The translations under genes were made by a program, and so were the position numbers. DNA of 64,000 nucleotides from Streptomyces sp. Ncost-T10-10d (GTDB taxonomy: Bacteria; Actinomycetota; Actinomycetes; Streptomycetales; Streptomycetaceae), in the NCBI RefSeq assembly GCF_900091955.1, contig NZ_FMDF01000227.1, positions 1 to 64,000 on the forward strand, written 5' to 3'. The notes under the pieces were generated by a model. It had not been told where the DNA came from and did not search any database. It saw only the letters and a list, made by a program, of their open reading frames with translations. Below, in pieces: positions 1-8,191 of this stretch (within the stretch, counting starts at the first letter, position 1; each line of letters opens with the position of its first letter).

Positions 1-1
1 C

Positions 2-181
2 GGCGCGGGCAACCAGGGTGGTGCGGGCGACCAGGGCGGCGCGGGCAACCAGGGTGGCGCGGGCGACCAGGGCGGCGCCGGTGACCAGGGTGGTGCGGGC
101 GACCAGGGTGGTGCCGGTGACCAGGGCGGCGCGGGCAACCAGGGCGGCGCGGGCAACCAGGGCGGTACCGGCAACCAGGGC
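2..181 (+). repeat. 18-bp coding tandem repeat, 10 copies
   Basis: Ten consecutive 18-bp units of the form ggYgcSggYRaccagggY encode the GAG(N/D)QG hexapeptide. Units differ mainly at third codon positions and at the Asn/Asp codon. The array is cut by the window edge, so the true copy number is larger and could vary between strains. Confidence 0.9.
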
Positions 182-472
182 GGTGTGACCGGTGGTGACA
201 CCGGCTCCACCACTGGTAACGCCTCCTCCGGCACCACCGGTGGCGACACCAACACCTGCACCGTCGACCTCGACGGTGCGAACTGCGCGGACAACACCAC
301 CCCCGACTCGGCCGGCAACCAGCCGGTCGAGCAGGGCAAGGGCAAGGACGAACTCGCCGAGACCGGTGCCGCAGAGACCACGTTCCTGCTGGTCGGCGCC
401 GCGACGATGATTGCCGGAGGCATCGGCTTCCGGATCCTGCCGCGCCTGATGAACGGCCGTACGGTCGCCTAA
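2..472 (+). CDS. C-terminal part of an LAETG sortase-anchored, Gly/Gln-repeat cell-surface protein
   Basis: The frame is open from the left edge, so the start and signal peptide lie outside the window. The visible part has ten six-residue repeats of the type GAG(N/D)QG, then a Thr/Gly/Ser-rich stretch with two Cys (NTCTVD and GANCAD). A canonical sorting signal follows: LAETG, a hydrophobic span (TTFLLVGAATMIAGGIGF) and a basic tail containing R and K-like positions (RILPRLMNGR). LAxTG is the motif favoured by class E sortases of Streptomyces, so the protein is probably cleaved after Thr and linked to peptidoglycan. An internal GTG at 185 could be mistaken for the start, but the repeats run upstream in the same frame. 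The exact identity is unknown. Confidence 0.8.
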   Translation, partial: GAGNQGGAGDQGGAGNQGGAGDQGGAGDQGGAGDQGGAGDQGGAGNQGGAGNQGGTGNQGGVTGGDTGSTTGNASSGTTGGDTNTCTVDLDGANCADNTTPDSAGNQPVEQGKGKDELAETGAAETTFLLVGAATMIAGGIGFRILPRLMNGRTVA

Positions 473-492
473 GGGCCGCCTGCGGTAACAGG

Positions 493-544
493 TACGCACA
501 GAGGGGCCCGGGACGCCTGTCGGCATCCCGGGCCCCTCTGCGTA
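493..544. terminator. Long hairpin between convergent genes
   Basis: A 19-bp inverted repeat (arm gaggggcccggga plus flanking tacgca/tgcgta, with a 2-nt bulge on the left arm) lies just after the LAETG gene and before the stop of the convergent small gene. It could terminate both. No strong T-run follows. Confidence 0.7.
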
Positions 545-581
545 CACGTACACGCTCCTGCAGGCGGACGGACGGCCTCGA

Positions 582-782
582 CTACACGGTCTGGTGCGCC
601 AGCAGCGCCAGCGCGCCCAGCAGCACCACCAGCAGGGCCACCAGCGTCACAGGGTTCAGCCCCGCGAACATTCCCTGCCCCTGTTCCTGCTGTAGCCGTG
701 CGCGGCTGGCCCGGCACACAGGGCAACGGCCCTCGTTCACGGGCGCCGCGCAGTTTGCGCACACCAGTCGGTCATAGGTCAT
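582..782 (-). CDS. Small zinc-ribbon, tail-anchored membrane protein
   Basis: The 66-residue protein has two CxxC pairs near its N-terminus (CANC and CPVC, 13 residues apart), typical of a mini zinc ribbon. A short polar Gln-rich stretch follows, then one C-terminal hydrophobic helix (about residues 43-64), so it is probably a small membrane-bound metal-binding protein. The ATG at 782 is chosen because a near-ideal ribosome binding site, GGGAGGAGG, lies about 7 nt upstream. It is divergent from ftsE. The function is unknown; the neighbourhood suggests only a possible envelope role. Confidence 0.7.
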   Translation of the reverse strand: MTYDRLVCANCAAPVNEGRCPVCRASRARLQQEQGQGMFAGLNPVTLVALLVVLLGALALLAHQTV

Positions 783-1051
783 GCGCTTTCCTCCTCCCGC
801 GCGGCGGAGCCGCATACGCCTTCACTCCGCACAACGCTCACGGAAACGCAACCGTTCCCCCTACCACTGTGCCAGCTCGCGCGGATTTCGGCGCGGCCCG
901 CCGGACATCACCCGTTCCGTGGTGCTTCGGCCCCGCTTCCGACCGATCCCGTTCCGCCATAAATCACCCATCCCCGGACGCGCGCCTGCACGCGTCAGCC
1001 CGGTTCGCGTATGGTCACGCACACCTACTCCCGGCCGACCGTGGTGCATCC

Positions 1052-1741
1052 GTGATCCGATTCGACAACGTCTCCAAGACCTACCCGAAGCAGAGCCGTC
1101 CCGCTCTACGGGATGTGTCTCTCGATATCGAGAAGGGCGAGTTCGTCTTCCTGGTGGGCTCCTCCGGCTCCGGCAAGTCCACCTTCATGCGACTCATCCT
1201 CCGCGAAGAGCGCGCCAGCCAGGGCATGGTTCATGTCCTGGGCAAGGACCTCGCGCGCATGTCCAACTGGAAGGTGCCGCACATGCGCCGCCAGTTGGGC
1301 ACGGTGTTCCAGGACTTCCGCCTCCTCCCCAACAAGACCGTTGCGGAGAACGTGGCGTTCGCGCAGGAGGTCATCGGCAAGCCGCGCGGTGAGATCCGCA
1401 AGGCGGTGCCCCAGGTTCTCGACCTGGTCGGCCTCGGCGGCAAGGAGGACCGGATGCCCGGTGAGCTCTCCGGTGGTGAGCAGCAGCGCGTGGCGATCGC
1501 GCGGGCTTTCGTGAACCGTCCGATGCTGCTGATCGCGGACGAGCCGACCGGCAACCTCGACCCGCAGACCTCCGTCGGCATCATGAAGCTGCTGGACCGG
1601 ATCAACCGGACCGGCACCACTGTGATCATGGCGACTCACGACCAGAACATCGTCGACCAGATGCGCAAGCGCGTCATCGAGCTGGAGCAGGGCCGTCTCG
1701 TACGTGACCAGGCCCGCGGCGTCTACGGCTACCAGCACTGA
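1052..1741 (+). CDS. ftsE: Cell-division ABC transporter ATP-binding protein FtsE
   Basis: The 229-residue protein is an ATPase that pairs with FtsX at the membrane and, in other bacteria, transmits divisome ATP hydrolysis to peptidoglycan hydrolases. Walker A is GSSGSGKST (about residue 36), the Q-loop is near VFQDFRLL, the ABC signature is LSGGEQQRVAIARA and Walker B is LLIADEP. The start is GTG (GTGATCCGATTC), which gives the usual FtsE length; the longer open frame upstream lacks FtsE-like sequence. It lies 23 bp before ftsX, as in most actinobacteria. Confidence 0.96.
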   Translation: MIRFDNVSKTYPKQSRPALRDVSLDIEKGEFVFLVGSSGSGKSTFMRLILREERASQGMVHVLGKDLARMSNWKVPHMRRQLGTVFQDFRLLPNKTVAENVAFAQEVIGKPRGEIRKAVPQVLDLVGLGGKEDRMPGELSGGEQQRVAIARAFVNRPMLLIADEPTGNLDPQTSVGIMKLLDRINRTGTTVIMATHDQNIVDQMRKRVIELEQGRLVRDQARGVYGYQH

Positions 1742-1764
1742 GCACCGAGCACTGAAAGGACGCC

Positions 1765-2682
1765 ATGCGCGCCCAGTTCGTCCTGTCGGAGATCGGCGTC
1801 GGCCTCCGTCGCAACCTCACGATGACCTTCGCCGTCGTCGTCTCCGTCGCCCTCTCGCTCGCCCTGTTCGGCGGCGCGCTGCTCATGCGCGAGCAGGTCA
1901 GCACGATGAAGGACTACTGGTACGACAAGGTCAACGTCTCGATCTTCCTGTGCAGCAAGAGTGATGTGACCTCGACGCCCAAGTGTGCCAAGGGCGCTGT
2001 CACCGCCGAGCAGAAGAAGGAGATCGAGGGCGATCTCAAGAAGATGGACGTCGTCCAGACCGTCACGTACGAGTCGGCCGACGAGGCGTACAAGCACTAC
2101 CAGCAGCAGTTCGGCGACTCGCCCATGGCGAGCAACATCACGCCGGACCAGATGCAGGAGTCGTTCCGGGTCAAGCTCCACGACCCGAAGAAGTACAAGG
2201 TCGTCGCCACCGCCTTCGCCGGCCGTGACGGGGTGCAGTCCGTCCAGGACCAGAGATCCATCCTGGACAACCTCTTCCAGCTGATGAACGGCATGAATGT
2301 GGCCGCCCTTTTCGTGATGGCGCTGATGCTGGTCATTGCGCTCATGCTGATCGTGAACACCGTCCGGGTGTCCGCGTTCAGCAGGCGGCGCGAGACCGGC
2401 ATCATGCGGCTCGTCGGCGCCTCGGGCTTCTACATCCAGATGCCGTTCATCATGGAGGCCGCGTTCGCCGGTCTCATCGGAGGTGTGCTCGCCTGCGTGA
2501 TGTTGCTGGCCGGCCGGTACTTCCTGATCGACGGCGGTCTGGCACTGCAGAGCAAGCTGAATCTGATCGACTTCATCGGCTGGGACGCGGTCTTCACCAA
2601 GCTGCCCCTGGTCCTGGCAATCGGTCTGCTGATGCCCGCCGTTGCCGCTCTCTTCGCGCTCCGCAAGTACCTGAAGGTGTGA
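1765..2682 (+). CDS. ftsX: Cell-division permease-like protein FtsX
   Basis: The 305-residue protein has four membrane spans: one near residues 21-42, then three in the C-terminal half (around 180-200, 230-252 and 270-298). A large extracellular domain lies between TM1 and TM2. Here it carries a Cys pair (FLCSKSD and PKCAKG) that could form a disulfide. FtsX is the membrane partner of FtsE and in other species activates cell-wall hydrolases. A ribosome binding site (AAAGGA) precedes the ATG. The pair is followed by a perfect terminator, so ftsEX forms its own unit. Confidence 0.96.
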   Translation: MRAQFVLSEIGVGLRRNLTMTFAVVVSVALSLALFGGALLMREQVSTMKDYWYDKVNVSIFLCSKSDVTSTPKCAKGAVTAEQKKEIEGDLKKMDVVQTVTYESADEAYKHYQQQFGDSPMASNITPDQMQESFRVKLHDPKKYKVVATAFAGRDGVQSVQDQRSILDNLFQLMNGMNVAALFVMALMLVIALMLIVNTVRVSAFSRRRETGIMRLVGASGFYIQMPFIMEAAFAGLIGGVLACVMLLAGRYFLIDGGLALQSKLNLIDFIGWDAVFTKLPLVLAIGLLMPAVAALFALRKYLKV

Positions 2683-2686
2683 CGAG

Positions 2687-2730
2687 CGCCCCTGTGGCGC
2701 ACGGCCAACCGGCCGTGCGCCACAGGGGCG
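2687..2730 (+). terminator. Perfect 20-bp hairpin terminator of ftsEX
   Basis: The arms are 2687-2706 and 2711-2730 with a four-base loop (aacc), starting five bases after the ftsX stop. The stem has no mismatch, and a short ttgt tail follows. Confidence 0.9.
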
Positions 2731-2749
2731 TTGTCCTAGACTCGACGCC

Positions 2750-3937
2750 ATGTCGGGCCCCACGCAATGTTTCGGGCCCCGCGGCGTGCGCCGCGGGGCG
2801 GCCCTGACATTGGTCTTCGCGACCGTGCTGGCCACCGCGGCGGCCACCGGCTCGCTGCCGCACGGCGGTGCGAAGTCCTCGGACATAGCCGCCCGTTCCG
2901 TCGCCTCCACCGTCGACGGTGACGAGGTGGTCGAAGCCGCCGCCCGCGCCGTCGCCGACGGCAAGTCCGGCAAGGAGGCGGCCGAGGAGGCCGTCAGCCG
3001 CAGCGGCGACCGCTGGGGTGCGGTGTACGACGAGCGGCAGTACGAGGAGTTCGAGCAGGCCCTCGACGGCTCGTACACCGGTGTCGGGATCGCCGCGAAG
3101 CGCTCCGCGGACGGGCTGGTCGAGGTGGCCCGGGTCCAGCCGGGCGGCCCCGCCGACCGGGCCGGCATCGAGCCGGGCGATCTGCTCCGTACCATCGACG
3201 GTCACCGGATCGACAAGCGCCCCGTCGCCGAGGCCGTGGCCCTGCTGCGCGGAGACCGTACGGAGGCGGACGCGGGCACCACCGTCGTGCTGGGGGTCCA
3301 GCGGGGCGCCGCCCTTCGGACCGAGACGCTGCACCGGGCCAGACTCACCACCGAGGCCGTCACCGTGCGGCGCATCGGACCGGACCGTTCCGATTCCTCC
3401 GCGGCTGTACTGATCGAGGTCGACTCGTTCACCAGGGGCTCGGGTGCCAGGATCCGCGACGCGGTCCGGGACGCACCGGCGGGCGCCGGGGTGCTCCTCG
3501 ATCTGCGCGGCAACTCGGGCGGCCTGGTCACCGAGGCCGTGACCGCCGCCTCCGCCTTCCTGAACGGCGGCCTGGTCGCCACGTACGACGTGCACGGCAA
3601 GCAGCGTGCCCTCTACGCGCAGCCGGGCGGCGACACGGTCCGCCCCCTCGTCGTCCTCGTCGACGGCGGAACGATGAGCGCCGCCGAGCTCCTCACCGGC
3701 GCGCTGCAGGACCGGGGTCGCGCCGTCACCGTCGGATCGCGCACCTTCGGCAAGGGGTCGGTCCAGATGCCCAGCAAGCTTCCGGGCGGCTCGGTGGCCG
3801 AGCTGACCGTCGGCCACTACCGCACCCCGGCGGGCCGCGGCGTCGACGGCCGCGGCATCACCCCGGACCTCGCGGTCGGCTCCGGGGCCGAGCAGCGGGC
3901 CGAGACGGTATTGAGTGGCCTCGGGGGTGGGTCGTAG
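2750..3937 (+). CDS. Secreted C-terminal processing peptidase, S41 family with PDZ domain
   Basis: The 395-residue protein has an N-terminal signal peptide or anchor (about residues 17-38). A PDZ domain follows at about 100-190 (GVGIAAKRS...GGPADRAGIEPGDLL). The tail-specific protease domain carries the catalytic Ser310 (GGTMSAAELL) and general-base Lys335 (FGKGSVQ); their 25-residue spacing matches the CtpA dyad. Such proteases act outside the membrane on C-termini of envelope proteins. It lies between ftsX and smpB, as in other streptomycetes. The ATG at 2750 is the first in frame and gives a normal signal peptide. The specific substrate cannot be inferred. Confidence 0.92.
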   Translation: MSGPTQCFGPRGVRRGAALTLVFATVLATAAATGSLPHGGAKSSDIAARSVASTVDGDEVVEAAARAVADGKSGKEAAEEAVSRSGDRWGAVYDERQYEEFEQALDGSYTGVGIAAKRSADGLVEVARVQPGGPADRAGIEPGDLLRTIDGHRIDKRPVAEAVALLRGDRTEADAGTTVVLGVQRGAALRTETLHRARLTTEAVTVRRIGPDRSDSSAAVLIEVDSFTRGSGARIRDAVRDAPAGAGVLLDLRGNSGGLVTEAVTAASAFLNGGLVATYDVHGKQRALYAQPGGDTVRPLVVLVDGGTMSAAELLTGALQDRGRAVTVGSRTFGKGSVQMPSKLPGGSVAELTVGHYRTPAGRGVDGRGITPDLAVGSGAEQRAETVLSGLGGGS

Positions 3938-3955
3938 TGCGAAAATGGTCTCACT

Positions 3956-4444
3956 ATGGCTAAGGAAAAGGACACAGGGCGCAAGCTCATCGCGCAGAAC
4001 AAGAAGGCGCGGCACGACTACCACATCCTCGACACCTACGAGTGCGGTCTCGTACTCATGGGTACCGAGGTCAAGTCGCTGCGTCTGGGCCGGGCCTCCC
4101 TGGTGGACGGCTTCGTCCAGATCGACGGGGGCGAGGCCTGGCTGCACAACATCCACGTCCCCGAGTACGTGCAGGGGACCTGGACCAACCACTCCGCCAA
4201 GCGGAAGCGCAAGCTGCTGCTGCACCGGGCGGAGATCGACAAGCTGGAGTCGAAGGCGGGCGAGACGGGTCACACGATCGTGCCGCTCGCGCTGTACTTC
4301 AAGGACAGCCGGGTCAAGGTCGAGATCGCGCTCGCCAAGGGCAAGAAGGAGTACGACAAGCGGCAGACCCTGCGCGAGAAGCAGGACCTGCGGGAGACCA
4401 ACCGGGCGATCTCGGCAGCGCGGCGGCGCCAGCGCAGCGCGTAG
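3956..4444 (+). CDS. smpB: SsrA-binding protein SmpB
   Basis: The 162-residue small basic protein binds tmRNA and delivers it to stalled ribosomes. Family motifs include KKARHDY near the N-terminus, GTEVKSLR, the WLHN(I)HV loop and a basic C-terminal tail (REKQDLRETNRA). It lies 125 bp before its RNA partner ssrA on the same strand. A short gap (18 bp) after the S41 gene suggests possible co-transcription. Confidence 0.97.
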   Translation: MAKEKDTGRKLIAQNKKARHDYHILDTYECGLVLMGTEVKSLRLGRASLVDGFVQIDGGEAWLHNIHVPEYVQGTWTNHSAKRKRKLLLHRAEIDKLESKAGETGHTIVPLALYFKDSRVKVEIALAKGKKEYDKRQTLREKQDLRETNRAISAARRRQRSA

Positions 4445-4569
4445 CCGGGGAGCGTAGGGGCGGGCCGGCAGGAATAGGCTGGCATCGTCGTGCGTTGGTC
4501 ACGTACGATGGCACTGCACCTCACAGCGGGTGCGTGTTTTGAGAGGTTGACAATTAAATACGCCAACAT

Positions 4570-4954
4570 GGGGATGATCGGTTTCGACAGCGGATGTCGA
4601 AGCAGGGGAAGCGAGTCGAGGAAGCGGCAATGATCTCGTAAACCATATGTCGCAACCAATAATCGCCAATTCCAAGCGCGATTCCTCCGCCTTCGCCCTC
4701 GCTGCCTAATTAGCAGCTAAGCGAAGACTCTGCGGAGTGTCAGCCCGGGGTTGATCCCGACCCGGATCCTGACATCATCAAGGGATCTAAACTTCTGGAC
4801 CCGGCCACGGGGCCCAGAAGGAAATCAAACAGTGGCTGGGCCCGTCGGCGGCTTGTCCGCGTGACTGCCGGGGCCGAGAAAAGCGCAGCGGACTGCACTC
4901 GGAGAAGCCCTGATTCTGCACCGTTGGACGCGGGTTCGATTCCCGCCATCTCCA
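4570..4954 (+). ncRNA. ssrA: Transfer-messenger RNA (ssrA)
   Basis: The 5' end (GGGGATG) pairs with the 3' acceptor strand (CATCTCC), and the 3' part contains a T-arm (GGGTTCGATTCCC). The messenger segment encodes the tag ANSKRDSSAFALAA starting at the GCC resume codon at 4665 and ending with TAA at 4707-4709, the usual ALAA degradation end. The CCA is not fully encoded (CAA follows the discriminator). Just upstream (4547-4560) is an AT-rich stretch with TTGACA and a TAAATA that could serve as the -10 element, but spacing does not fix the promoter. Confidence 0.96.
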
Positions 4955-4969
4955 CAATTCCCATGTGAA

Positions 4970-5005
4970 CGAGGACCCCGTTGCCCACCGGCATCGGGGT
5001 CCTCG
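4970..5005 (+). terminator. Intrinsic terminator of ssrA
   Basis: A perfect 11-bp stem (cgaggaccccg / cggggtcctcg) with a 14-base loop is followed directly by TTTTT, a textbook rho-independent terminator and one of few in the window with a clean T-run. Confidence 0.93.
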
Positions 5006-5020
5006 TTTTTGTGCCGGTCA

Positions 5021-6277
5021 TCAGTTCCGGGGGGCCCGGACCCCGGCCGCCGCGACGACCAGCGCCAGCCCGGCCGCGCACACCGGAACGACATAGCCCG
5101 TCACCTGCCCCATGTGCTCCACCATCCAGCCACCGGTCGCCGAACCCGCGGCGATCCCGCCCAGCAGCGCGGTCACGGCCAGGGTCATGCCTTCGTTCAA
5201 CTGGCCCTCGGGGGTGAGGCGTTGCACCAGCGTCATGCCGGTGACCATGGTCGGGGCCGTCGCCGCACCGGCGAGCAGCAGCGCGCCCGCGAGGGCGAGC
5301 AGCGAATCCGTCGAGGAGGCGGCCAGGAGGGGCAGGGACATCAGCGCCGTCATTCCGGCCAGACAGCCCAGCAGTCGGCGCCGCATGTCCGCGGCCGGGC
5401 GCAGTGATCCGTACAGCAGCCCCGCCACACACGATCCGGCAGCCTGGAGGGCCAGGATCGCGCCCCCGGCGTGGGCGATCGTGACGACCTCCATCGTGCC
5501 GAAGACCGCGCCGGTGGCGAGGAAGGCGGCGAGCAGGGCGGGCATGCCCGGGGCGCGGAGGGGGGAGCCCGCGTGGGTGCGGGGCGCCACCGGCGGTTCG
5601 GTGGCGCGCTGGGCGGCGAAGATCAGCACGCCGGTCATCAGCAGGATCGCCCCGACGAGTGTTCCGGCCTCCGGGAAGAGCGCCGCGCACAGCAGGGCGG
5701 CGAGGGCCGGACCGAGCATGAAGCAGAGTTCGTCGGCGGCCTGTTCGAAGGAGTTCGCGGTGTGCAGGGCCGCCGGATCACCCCGGTGCAGATGTGCCCA
5801 GCGAGCCCGGGACATCCCGCCGGTGTTGGGGGTGGTGGCGGTCGCGGCGTAGGAGGCGAAGAGCGTCCAGGACGGGGCCCCGTAGTGCACGCAGAGCAGC
5901 AGTGCCAGCGATCCGAGCGCGGCGATCGCGGTGGCGGGTACGGCGACCCTGGCCTGCCCGTACCTGTCGACGAGCCGGGCCGTCCACGGCGCGACCACCG
6001 CCGTCGCGGCGAGGCCGGTCGCGGTCACGGCGCCGGCCAGCGCGTACGAGCCGCGCGAACCGGCGATCATGATCACCGCGCTGACACTGAACATGCCCAT
6101 GGGAAGCCGGGCCAGGAGATTGCCCGCGGTGAAGGCGCGGGCACCCGGGGTGGCGAGCAGTCGGCGATAAGGGTTGGTGGGCGCCGGCCTGGCGGCGGCG
6201 GTGCGCGGGGCTATGACCAGCAGGTCCCCGGAGACGGCGAGCATGGGGTCGGTGTGCGGGGCTCTCTCGTACGGCAT
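5021..6277 (-). CDS. MFS transporter
   Basis: A hydrophobic protein of about 418 residues with roughly 12 predicted membrane helices and an MFS-like loop (APWTARLVDRYGQARV) between helices 2 and 3. The C-terminal half has Gly/Ala-rich helices typical of drug or sugar efflux MFS proteins. The start at 6277 (MPYERAP) is preferred over the ATG 21 nt upstream because GAGGG lies 7 nt before it. It is divergent from a LysR-type regulator with an 84-bp gap, the usual arrangement of a regulator controlling its neighbour. The substrate is unknown. Confidence 0.82.
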   Translation of the reverse strand: MPYERAPHTDPMLAVSGDLLVIAPRTAAARPAPTNPYRRLLATPGARAFTAGNLLARLPMGMFSVSAVIMIAGSRGSYALAGAVTATGLAATAVVAPWTARLVDRYGQARVAVPATAIAALGSLALLLCVHYGAPSWTLFASYAATATTPNTGGMSRARWAHLHRGDPAALHTANSFEQAADELCFMLGPALAALLCAALFPEAGTLVGAILLMTGVLIFAAQRATEPPVAPRTHAGSPLRAPGMPALLAAFLATGAVFGTMEVVTIAHAGGAILALQAAGSCVAGLLYGSLRPAADMRRRLLGCLAGMTALMSLPLLAASSTDSLLALAGALLLAGAATAPTMVTGMTLVQRLTPEGQLNEGMTLAVTALLGGIAAGSATGGWMVEHMGQVTGYVVPVCAAGLALVVAAAGVRAPRN

Positions 6278-6330
6278 GGACCAACCCTCACGGCGCATGG
6301 CCCGTGGGGTCCAACACCTTCTCCGTACCG

Positions 6331-6354
6331 ATTAACGCATCTGTGTTGTAAATT
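6331..6354. promoter_or_regulatory. Candidate LysR box and -10 element in the MFS/LysR divergent region
   Basis: An imperfect inverted repeat, ATTAAC-n8-GTTGTAAAT, has the T-n11-A architecture of LysR binding sites. The AT-rich right arm (TAAATT, 6349-6354) is placed like a -10 hexamer just upstream of the LysR GTG at 6362, suggesting a leaderless or nearly leaderless transcript and autoregulation. This is an inference from pattern and position. Confidence 0.4.
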
Positions 6355-6361
6355 CCTGGGT

Positions 6362-7363
6362 GTGGCCTCCTCCGCCGCCGATACGGGCACCCAGACGCAT
6401 ACCCATACCGACCCTCGGCTGCTCCGTGCCTTCGTGGCCGTCGCCGAGGAGCTGCACTTCACCCGTGCCGCCGCCCGGCTCTACATCGCCCAGCAGGCAC
6501 TGAGCCGGGACATCCGCCGGCTGGAGCGCGAGCTGGGTGCGGAACTGTTCGTACGCACCACCCGGCAGGTCGCCCTCACCGCCGACGGCGAACGGCTCCT
6601 CCCGCACGCCCGGCGGGTGCTGGAGGCGCACGCCGATCTTGCCGCGGCCTTCGCCGACCCCGCGGCCCGGCCGCTCTTCGTCGACCTCAACACCGACGGC
6701 ATGACGGCCGCCCGCGTACTCGCCCGCGCACGGGAGCTGGCTCCGGCGTGCGAGCTGATGGCGCGCTTCGAGAGCGGACTCACCTGGGCCGCCGACGAGA
6801 TACTCGCCGGGCGGCTCGACGTCTCCTTCGGCCGCGCCGCCGGACTCGACCCCGTGGTGCGGGCGCGGCTCGGCGTACAGCCGGTGCGGTACGAGCCGAT
6901 GGCCGTTCTGCTCCCCGCGGATCACCCCCTCGCCGCGCACGAGGTCGTTGCACCGGACGACCTGGCCGGTGAGACCGTCTACGCGGGCGCCGGGAATCCG
7001 CGCACCGAGGAGTGGACGGACCTCGCCCGGCTGCTCTTCGCCGAGTGGGGCATCGAGCTGGCGCCGCCCGCCCCACTCGCGATCGGCGTGGCCGAATTTC
7101 AACGGGTCATGGCAAAGTCGCGGCACCCGGTTCTGTGCATCGTCGACTTCCCTCCGTTGCCGGGCACCGTGGTGCGCCCGCTGGGCCGGCCCGTACCGCT
7201 CTCCCCGCTCCTGATGGTCTGGCGCAAGGGGCTGCGCCACCCCGGCCTGGACGCATTGCGTAAAGCCGCAGCTCAACTGGGCTCCGAGGAGGGCTGGATG
7301 GTGCGGCCGGACGGAAGCTGGCTGCCCGAGATCGATGCATCCCTCATGTTGAAATCCACCTGA
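6362..7363 (+). CDS. LysR-family transcriptional regulator
   Basis: The 333-residue protein has an N-terminal winged helix-turn-helix (about residues 20-80; LHFTRAAARLYIAQQALS then LERELGAELFVRTTR). A substrate-binding-like effector domain follows from about residue 100. The GTG at 6362 is the only start that leaves a full HTH and sits just after a -10-like element. It is divergent from the MFS transporter at 5021 and probably controls it. The effector is unknown. Confidence 0.88.
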   Translation: MASSAADTGTQTHTHTDPRLLRAFVAVAEELHFTRAAARLYIAQQALSRDIRRLERELGAELFVRTTRQVALTADGERLLPHARRVLEAHADLAAAFADPAARPLFVDLNTDGMTAARVLARARELAPACELMARFESGLTWAADEILAGRLDVSFGRAAGLDPVVRARLGVQPVRYEPMAVLLPADHPLAAHEVVAPDDLAGETVYAGAGNPRTEEWTDLARLLFAEWGIELAPPAPLAIGVAEFQRVMAKSRHPVLCIVDFPPLPGTVVRPLGRPVPLSPLLMVWRKGLRHPGLDALRKAAAQLGSEEGWMVRPDGSWLPEIDASLMLKST

Positions 7364-7501
7364 TTGGGGGAAAGAAGTGACGTTTCCGTGCGCTACATTC
7401 ATCGCCCGGGTGCAATGTGGTGGGGGCGCGGACAGGGTGGGGGCCCGGTCCGGAAGCACATAATCGGACAGTCGTGCGCACCCGATCCTTGAGTGGGGGA
7501 A

Positions 7502-8191
7502 GTGCGTACACCTGTGGAAACCTGGCGTGAAGGTGCCCGTTCGGGGCACACACATGAGCCGAACGAAGTCACGGTCCAGCTCGACGGTCTGGGCCGGCAG
7601 CTCTCCGAGCTGACCGCGCAGCCGAGCGAACCGGAAGGCTCGGACGGTCCCGTGTTCGTCGACGAGAGCGGCCGACGCAGCAAGACGTTCCGGCGTCTGG
7701 GCTGGATCCTCGCCGCAGCCTGTGCCTGCTATGCGGTGACGCTGGCCGTCGCGGTGCTCGGCGGCAGTTCGAGCGCGCCCTGGCTGCCGCTCTCCGGTCA
7801 GGAAGGGCACAAGAACGCGGACGTGGTCCGGGCGCCGCCCGCACCGACGGGCGGCGCCCGTGAGGAGCTCCCGCCCGGCAGCGCGCCCGCCCGCGCCACC
7901 ACCGGCCCGACGCCCGGCAGCGCGGCGACGACCTCGGGCAGCGCAGCCGCCGAACCGGAAGGTTCGGACGGCCCCGGCAAGGACACCCCGGCATCCTCAC
8001 GCGTCGTATCGCCCAAGGCGCACGACGACACCGGCGGCGGCCAGAAGCCCGGACCGGTGTCCTCGGCCCCCGTACCGCCCTTCGACACCGCGACTCCGTC
8101 CACCGGCACCTCGACTCCGTCCGCGGGCAGCACGACGCCGCCGGCCCAGTCCCCGGAACCTCCTGTGCAAGAGCGAGAAGGCACCGAGTAA
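7502..8191 (+). CDS. matA: MatA-like membrane protein of the mycelial aggregation locus
   Basis: A 229-residue protein: an N-terminal polar region, one membrane helix (about residues 63-85, LGWILAAACACYAVTLAVAVL) and a long Pro/Ser/Thr/Gly-rich low-complexity tail likely outside the cell. It lies immediately upstream of a bifunctional deacetylase/glycosyltransferase; the stop codon touches the next ATG. Gene order and architecture fit matA of the S. lividans/S. coelicolor matAB locus, known to drive hyphal aggregation through poly-beta-1,6-N-acetylglucosamine; this identity is from memory. The start is uncertain: GTG codons at 7493, 7502 and 7514 are possible and none has an ideal ribosome binding site. 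Confidence 0.65.
   Translation: MRTPVETWREGARSGHTHEPNEVTVQLDGLGRQLSELTAQPSEPEGSDGPVFVDESGRRSKTFRRLGWILAAACACYAVTLAVAVLGGSSSAPWLPLSGQEGHKNADVVRAPPAPTGGAREELPPGSAPARATTGPTPGSAATTSGSAAAEPEGSDGPGKDTPASSRVVSPKAHDDTGGGQKPGPVSSAPVPPFDTATPSTGTSTPSAGSTTPPAQSPEPPVQEREGTE

Noticed and set aside
1729..4273. Two long minus-strand frames opposite ftsX, the S41 protease and smpB
   Set aside because: Sequences are Arg/Gly/His-rich without domains, and the plus-strand genes are unmistakable.
4740..5690. Long minus-strand frame (316 codons) through the tmRNA 3' half and MFS gene
   Set aside because: It covers the tmRNA and its terminator and is out of frame with the clear MFS protein; a GC-rich shadow.
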